DNA from: JAUIKM01 sp964445695
GTDB taxonomy: Bacteria; Bacteroidota; Ignavibacteria; Kapaibacteriales; UBA7675
Length of the DNA: 64,000 bases
NCBI GenBank assembly: GCA_964445695.1
Contig: CAYULF010000004.1
Span: 124,001 to 188,000, forward strand
Direction of reading: 5' to 3'
The notes under the pieces are model-generated. The model was given only the letters and a program-made list of their open reading frames with translations, was not told the origin of the DNA and made no database searches. Below, piece after piece: positions 60,301 through 64,000 of this stretch. The first letter of the stretch is position 1; each line of letters starts with the position of its first letter. The translations under genes and the position numbers were made by a program.

Positions 60301-62719
60301 TCACGTTCGTCGTCGAACGGGAATGCGAGAGTATCCCGCCGCCGTGCACCGCCGCCGTGCAGTTTGCAATCGTGGACCAGCCGATGGAAATCACCGCACC
60401 TGTGGAATAGATACCGCCGCCGTTGCGCCCCGCCGTGTTGTTCAACAGATCGCAGTAATCGACAAAACCAGCGTAGACGCCGTCGGCAAACACAACTCCG
60501 CCGTCCATGCCGGCTGCATTGTTGGCAAAGGTGCTTTGGTCAAGAAAGAAGTAGCTGAATCTGTCGCCTGCAACCGCCGCGCCGTTCTGAGTCGACGTGT
60601 TGTAGGAAACATTGCAGAGATAAGTCTCGATGTCACCGGCAAATGCGTGCAGCGCCCCGCCGTCGATGGCGGCGTGATTGTTTGTTACCGTACAGCTTTC
60701 CAGATAAGCCAGGGTAAAACCAAGAGGCTCGAGCACCACTTCAGGCAATTCCGGCAGCTCCGGCGGTCCCTCGAATTCTTCGTCATCATCGTCGTCCGGC
60801 GGGTAGGAGTTCACAGCTACGGCGCCGCCGTGATTGGTCGCGATGTTGCCGGACAAGTTGCACTCGTAAAAGAACATTCCCGACAGGAATCCCCATGCGG
60901 CGCCGCCGTCCTCGGCCTGGTTGTTTGCAAAGGTGCAGCCGATAAAGTTGATGCCGGACCCGGAAATGCGTACGCCGCCGCCGTTGTTGGCTGCTGTATT
61001 GTTCCTGAACGTACAGGATGTTACCATCAGTTCGTCGCCGCTGATTTTAGCAGCGCCGCCGGAAATACCGGCCGTGTTCCAGGCAAAGGTGCAGTTTTCC
61101 GTCCACTGGTGTGCGCCGCCCTGCTGGCGGTACGCGCCGCCGTTGTCCGTGGCGCGATTGTACATAAACGAAGAGTTCACCATCACCAGATAGCCGAAAT
61201 CTTGCGCGTACACCGCGCCGCCGCTCACGTCGGCAAAGTTGGAATCCAGGCGACAGTTAAAAAAGTACATCTCCGATTCTTCGTAGGTGTAGTACGCTCC
61301 CCCGCGCACCCAGGCCGTATTGTTGGCAAAGGTACAGTCGTAGGATTCGGCGTAGCCGAAGTCGATAAACACACCACCGCCGTCGCCGAAATTGGCGTGG
61401 TTGTTGCGGAAGCTGGAATTGGTCGAGATAATTTCGGATGAAAACGCAAATACCGCGCCGCCGTCGTAGTAGGCATTGTTGCCGTAGAAATAGCTGTCTT
61501 CCAGCCAGAGAAAATCCTCTTCGCCTTCCTGAAACAGGGCCCCGCCTATGATGGCCGCGGTATTGTTGCGGAAGGTGCAGGACGTCACCAGCGTAAAGTC
61601 GGGCACCAGGCACGCGCCACCGCCCGTGCTGGCCACGTTGTCTTCAAAAAGCGTCGAGTGCAGAAACAGGCCGCCGTTGAAATGTGCAATCCCCGCTCCG
61701 CTGCGCGTGCTGTAGTTGTTGATAAAGGTCGAGGACGTAACGATGGCGTCGCCCGAAATCCGCAGGCCGCCGCCGTTGCGAACGGTGCTGTTGTTGGCAA
61801 AGGTGCTGTGCGAAACATCAAGCAGCTCGCCGTCAAAACGGACGCCCGCGCCGGAGCGCGTCGACTGGTTGTTTACGAACGTGCTGGAGGTGATGCTCAG
61901 TCCGCCGTAGGCAAAAATTGCTCCGCCTTCTTCGTCGACGTGGTTGCCGTCAAAGCGGCTGTGCTCCACCGTCATGAAGTCGCCGTCCAGGAATATCGCC
62001 GCGCCGCAGAGCGTCGCGTGGTTCGTCACAAAGTTGCAGTTGGCCACCGTCGCCGTTCCGAACACGTAGATGCCGGCGCCGCAACCGCCCGCGCGATTGT
62101 TCGCAAAGGTGCTGTTTTCCGCGCTGACGAGGCCCTCGTAAATATTGAGTACCGCCCCGGTGCCGTGCGATTCGTTGTCGTAGAAACTACATCCGCGCAC
62201 CGTAATACTGCCGTAGTCAGCGTAGATCACCGAGCCTTCCGTAGCGCGGTTGTCAAAAGCCGCGCAGTTGATCATCTCAATGTTTGCATCCGTGGCGCGA
62301 ATTACCCCGCCCGCCGTCGACCAGGTGTCGGTAAAGTGCAGGTTTTTGAAGGTCACATTTGCATTGCTCACACAGAACAGCTGGTGCAGCGAAAGTCCGC
62401 TCAGCGTCACCTGCGAAGTCGTGCCGGAGACGATGAATAGATTTGTTGTCACCGAGATGCATCCGCGCGTCACTTCCACGGGGCCGGGCACCTTGATCGA
62501 GATCGTGTCTCCGGGCGCCGCATTCTCAATTTCGTGGCGCAACGATCCTTCCATGTCGACATCCGAGGTCAACGTGACGGAATGCGTCGTGGCATACGCC
62601 GGCGCGAGACCGGCCAGTATGCCGACAAACAAAACGCACAACAAGGCCCTCAGGCGGCTCGTCGGTGCGATTCTTCGTCCGGGTGAGGACGTCAAAACAC
62701 TGTCATGAGTAGGGATCAT
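57380..62719 (-). CDS. Beta-helix/beta-propeller surface protein with T9SS domain
   Basis: 1779 residues from ATG 62719; the frame opens at 62824 but the hydrophobic signal core (LRALLCVLFVGILAGLAPAYA) fits the shorter start. Residues 45-1000 are a right-handed parallel beta-helix of about 30 short repeats, many of the form NxTxANxGGA (e.g. STFANNSTVRNGGGLRISGD), as in polymorphic outer membrane proteins and choice-of-anchor proteins. A PKD/Ig-like region (1030-1200) follows, then a seven-bladed YVTN-type propeller (1210-1585), an Ig domain (NDSDPENDALTVTAK) and a T9SS domain (VSPHPVGQFADVVIE ... RSIVIAP). The C-terminal half is the same cassette as in the two giant FG-GAP proteins. No FG-GAP repeats. 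Confidence 0.87.
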   Translation of the reverse strand: MIPTHDSVLTSSPGRRIAPTSRLRALLCVLFVGILAGLAPAYATTHSVTLTSDVDMEGSLRHEIENAAPGDTISIKVPGPVEVTRGCISVTTNLFIVSGTTSQVTLSGLSLHQLFCVSNANVTFKNLHFTDTWSTAGGVIRATDANIEMINCAAFDNRATEGSVIYADYGSITVRGCSFYDNESHGTGAVLNIYEGLVSAENSTFANNRAGGCGAGIYVFGTATVANCNFVTNHATLCGAAIFLDGDFMTVEHSRFDGNHVDEEGGAIFAYGGLSITSSTFVNNQSTRSGAGVRFDGELLDVSHSTFANNSTVRNGGGLRISGDAIVTSSTFINNYSTRSGAGIAHFNGGLFLHSTLFEDNVASTGGGACLVPDFTLVTSCTFRNNTAAIIGGALFQEGEEDFLWLEDSYFYGNNAYYDGGAVFAFSSEIISTNSSFRNNHANFGDGGGVFIDFGYAESYDCTFANNTAWVRGGAYYTYEESEMYFFNCRLDSNFADVSGGAVYAQDFGYLVMVNSSFMYNRATDNGGAYRQQGGAHQWTENCTFAWNTAGISGGAAKISGDELMVTSCTFRNNTAANNGGGVRISGSGINFIGCTFANNQAEDGGAAWGFLSGMFFYECNLSGNIATNHGGAVAVNSYPPDDDDDEEFEGPPELPELPEVVLEPLGFTLAYLESCTVTNNHAAIDGGALHAFAGDIETYLCNVSYNTSTQNGAAVAGDRFSYFFLDQSTFANNAAGMDGGVVFADGVYAGFVDYCDLLNNTAGRNGGGIYSTGAVISIGWSTIANCTAAVHGGGILSHSRSTTNVTSCTISENTAGEDGGGILTQASELIATGNTFVLNVAGHFGGAIHNESAIKAHDNTFSQNSAAGHGGAIYSSKPLFLTSNTITLNVADNDDDGGGHGGGIYGPGGSIRSNIIAGNTDRGGEYPDVGGAFSSDGYNLIGTVGDLDFSSNTTGDRYGDPNGTTTKNAGAKESATTIDAGLQTLADNGGHTFTHALDLSSPAINHGAPTGVAPLDQRERLAYGIRDIGSFEALPPLEILGATTACVGVGSIYSLRFFSTEHSYSWFFQDGSDPGFELNATSTSGAVGWNLETIATVTVVEDFPDGSSRATTLVVSTFPVLGQMDYVCVTAGSTVTFNVLNNDIAAGLTVTGLNNEEMLSGTASWISSGVITYTAPADFTGFETFSYTAQGESLCTGITVNVVIAVKPTEESQPNLSYVQRKQDRSGGVRGLKRVADVALTSDGRYVFGAGWSDHSVAMFERNVSTGTLTYLGRARHLRRGVSNMRYPSALALSPDESVLYVTSYADNSLLVFNIDYDNGELDLYNILSGDGGPDPLQNPVGVAASSDGRSVYVASFNNHSLAHFETQSSAANISFVGLYQDGQEGIDGLRNAMGVAVSPDGKNVYVAGNGDDAVAVFRRSLNDGTLSWETQYRDGINGVDGLASPTSVALSPDSKSVYVTGLGDKALAVFKRNPQTCTMTFTEKIKDGQNGVDGLYGAYDVQCSDDGRSVYVVGELDNAIALFRRSLADCSLTYVQCLKDGQGGVDGLRRVRALDVSNDSRHVYCAGRNDNAISVFARNLAPEAVNDNGGGVAPSSNKTISVLSNDSDPENDALTVTAKTDGTLGTVAITGGGTTVEYSAGAASGVDSFTYTIEDGNGGSSTATVTITVAAVKQGDEPVAIVESEIRVSPHPVGQFADVVIETGSDAPLDIRLLDMSGRAVCAFSLPAAYTGAHQFSIEGREVNGVKLAAGVYVMFVEYVDGDGVAQQLRRSIVIAP

Positions 62720-62885
62720 AGTGAAGCTCTCGTTGAACAATTGACAGGCCCGGTGACCTGATTTCCACAAATATTTGAACAGTCGTCGGAGGAGGAGGTC
62801 TTCCATCCGCATCGGGAAGTGCATTCCACGCGACAGTAATCCGGATACTGCAATCTACAGCTCGGTGTTTGTCACTCAACCACTA

Positions 62886-62893
62886 CAAATCTA
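62886..62893 (-). promoter_or_regulatory. Bacteroidota-type -7 box (TAGATTTG) of giant gene 3
   Basis: TAnnTTTG on the minus strand, about 170 bases upstream of the start at 62719, followed by TAGTG as in giant gene 1. No clear -33 TTG. Confidence 0.5.
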
Positions 62894-63040
62894 CTACAGG
62901 TCCGCTCGGCAGTTTTCCACACGACTCAATTTCAGCTATCTCCGGCCCCAAATTTGCATAAATATTGCGGAACCGGCCGAATTCACACCGGAACCCGGAA
63001 CTTGACACATTCGCCTGCTTTGGACATTTGATCGATTTCT

Positions 63041-63125
63041 GAGCGCTTGCGCCTCTGCGCCGCGTCGTTTCACTTGCGTCTTGCGGCTGGCTTTTTGAGC
63101 TTTTGTTTGTCGGCGGGGTTGTAGT
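63041..63125 (+). repeat. Left-arm copy of the intergenic foldback family
   Basis: GAGCGCTTGCGCCTCTGCGC, CACTTGCGTCTTGCGGCTGG, then CTTTTTGAGCTTTTGTTTGT; close to the left arm at 46811-46865. It precedes palindrome D by about 55 bases. Confidence 0.6.
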
Positions 63126-63178
63126 TTCGGGATTTTGTATAGGTGAGACGTCCTCAGGCCTTCTACTTGAAACTCAGT

Positions 63179-63227
63179 GACTACGTAATACTACGTAGGA
63201 GCTGTGAGCCCTAAGGGCTCACAGCTC
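63179..63227 (-). repeat. Palindrome element copy D
   Basis: GACTACGTAATACTACGTAG then the 29-bp palindrome with 13-bp arms; the centre is TAA instead of TTA. Same orientation as copy C. Confidence 0.95.
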
Positions 63228-63431
63228 AAAACCTTGCGTGCCAGGTTTTGTTGAATCATTGAAATCTGGACAAACGGCCGCTATTGACCGGCGAACGCAC
63301 TGTATTGTTAACCCACCGGTCGTTTTCCTGTGAACGGCAGATCCCCGTGAGAAATAGTAGAGTCGAGAACTGAAACCGGAGTGAGCAAAAGCACTCGTAC
63401 AGTGCCAGAGTGAGAAAATGCGGTCATCCTG

Positions 63432-63950
63432 CTATTGGCCCTGCAAAATTCCAGGCTCTTCGTCTGAAGACTCCCGCCGCAACAACAAACCCTCGCGCGT
63501 CCACGGCCAGAAGTGCAAAACCACCGCGGGCAGGTGATAAATCACTGTGTGGATGAATTCATAGTCCGTGTCGGACCACAAAAACACCAGGTGTGAAAGA
63601 ATAATCAAAAACACAATGTTGATCGACACGTGAGTTCGGACGGAAACTTCCCGGCTCGCCGCCAGAATTCTGACTGTTCCGTAACTCAGCAGTCCGGCCA
63701 GCAAAAACCACACAAACGCAAAGGGCGTACCGGAAAAGACAAAGAGCGGAAGATTCTCCAGGCTGTCGGCATCCAGCCTCGAACCCCCATCGGAAAACGG
63801 CAGAACAAAATAGATGTTGACCAGAATGACAAAACCCAAAGCGTAGAGCGCCGCCACGGCCACCAGGCGCACCAGCATCGCCGTAATCTCCGCCAGACGC
63901 GATTGCGGCGCCTTCCGGTTTTCCTTTTCGTTTTCCGCGCTTGCCGACAT
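63432..63950 (-). CDS. Unknown small membrane protein
   Basis: 172 residues with about four membrane segments: MLVRLVAVAALYALGFVILV, LPLFVFSGTPFAFVWFLLAG, INIVFLIILSHLVFLWS and VIYHLPAVVLHFWPW. Charged tails at both ends; no lipobox or known motif. ATG 63950 has GGAGG 4 bases upstream. The upstream context is outside the window. Function not recognised. Confidence 0.6.
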   Translation of the reverse strand: MSASAENEKENRKAPQSRLAEITAMLVRLVAVAALYALGFVILVNIYFVLPFSDGGSRLDADSLENLPLFVFSGTPFAFVWFLLAGLLSYGTVRILAASREVSVRTHVSINIVFLIILSHLVFLWSDTDYEFIHTVIYHLPAVVLHFWPWTREGLLLRRESSDEEPGILQGQ

Positions 63951-64000
63951 GGCACCTCCGTGTTGTGTTGCTGTGTTCCCCGATTTTTTGCTCCGGACGA

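Overview
The window looks like a chromosome segment of a Bacteroidota/Chlorobiota-type (FCB) bacterium of moderate GC content. The evidence is four proteins with type IX secretion (T9SS) C-terminal sorting domains, promoter -7 boxes of the form TAnnTTTG in front of several genes, TPR-LuxR regulators of the kind common in that group, and an imelysin-type lipoprotein. The species cannot be named from sequence alone. No rRNA, tRNA, CRISPR array or transposase gene was seen.

Layout. (1) 1-8.5 kb, minus strand: a contractile phage-tail-like operon read right to left: sheath, tube, a chaperone-like/disordered protein, a Mu N-like protein, hub (gpD-like), spike (gpV-like), PAAR tip, gp25 wedge and baseplate J, which runs off the left edge. 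(2) 9.8-16 kb: a TPR-LuxR regulator, a Cys-rich T9SS-exported protein, a di-haem cytochrome c peroxidase/MauG-like protein and an unknown Asp-box protein. (3) 16.4-21.7 kb, plus strand: a tightly overlapping operon of a sodium/solute symporter, GNAT acetyltransferase, M20 amidohydrolase, alanine racemase and an ornithine/YhfX-type racemase, probably for uptake and processing of an acylated or dipeptidic amino acid. (4) 22.1-24.4 kb: an imelysin lipoprotein and two DinB-fold proteins. (5) 25-33 kb and 47.6-56.4 kb: two paralogous giant (2738 and 2952 aa) FG-GAP/cadherin/beta-propeller surface proteins. A third, at 57.4-62.7 kb, replaces the FG-GAP part with a parallel beta-helix but keeps the same C-terminal cassette. 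(6) 33.8-38.2 kb: two more TPR-LuxR regulators. (7) 38.6-46.7 kb: a five-gene operon (bpX-type small protein, RavA/MoxR AAA+ ATPase, second bpX-type protein, vWA-propeller protein, bpX-solenoid-propeller protein). It matches the computationally predicted MoxR-vWA-beta-propeller (bpX) ternary systems, whose function has not been shown experimentally as far as I know.

The most interesting material is the bpX ternary operon next to two TPR-LuxR genes, the covarying leader hairpin shared by the two giant genes, and a network of intergenic foldback repeats and 29-bp perfect palindromes. The last are scattered between the secreted-protein genes. Start codons were chosen by Shine-Dalgarno match, overlap with the preceding gene, or fit to a signal peptide, so some differ from the longest open frame.
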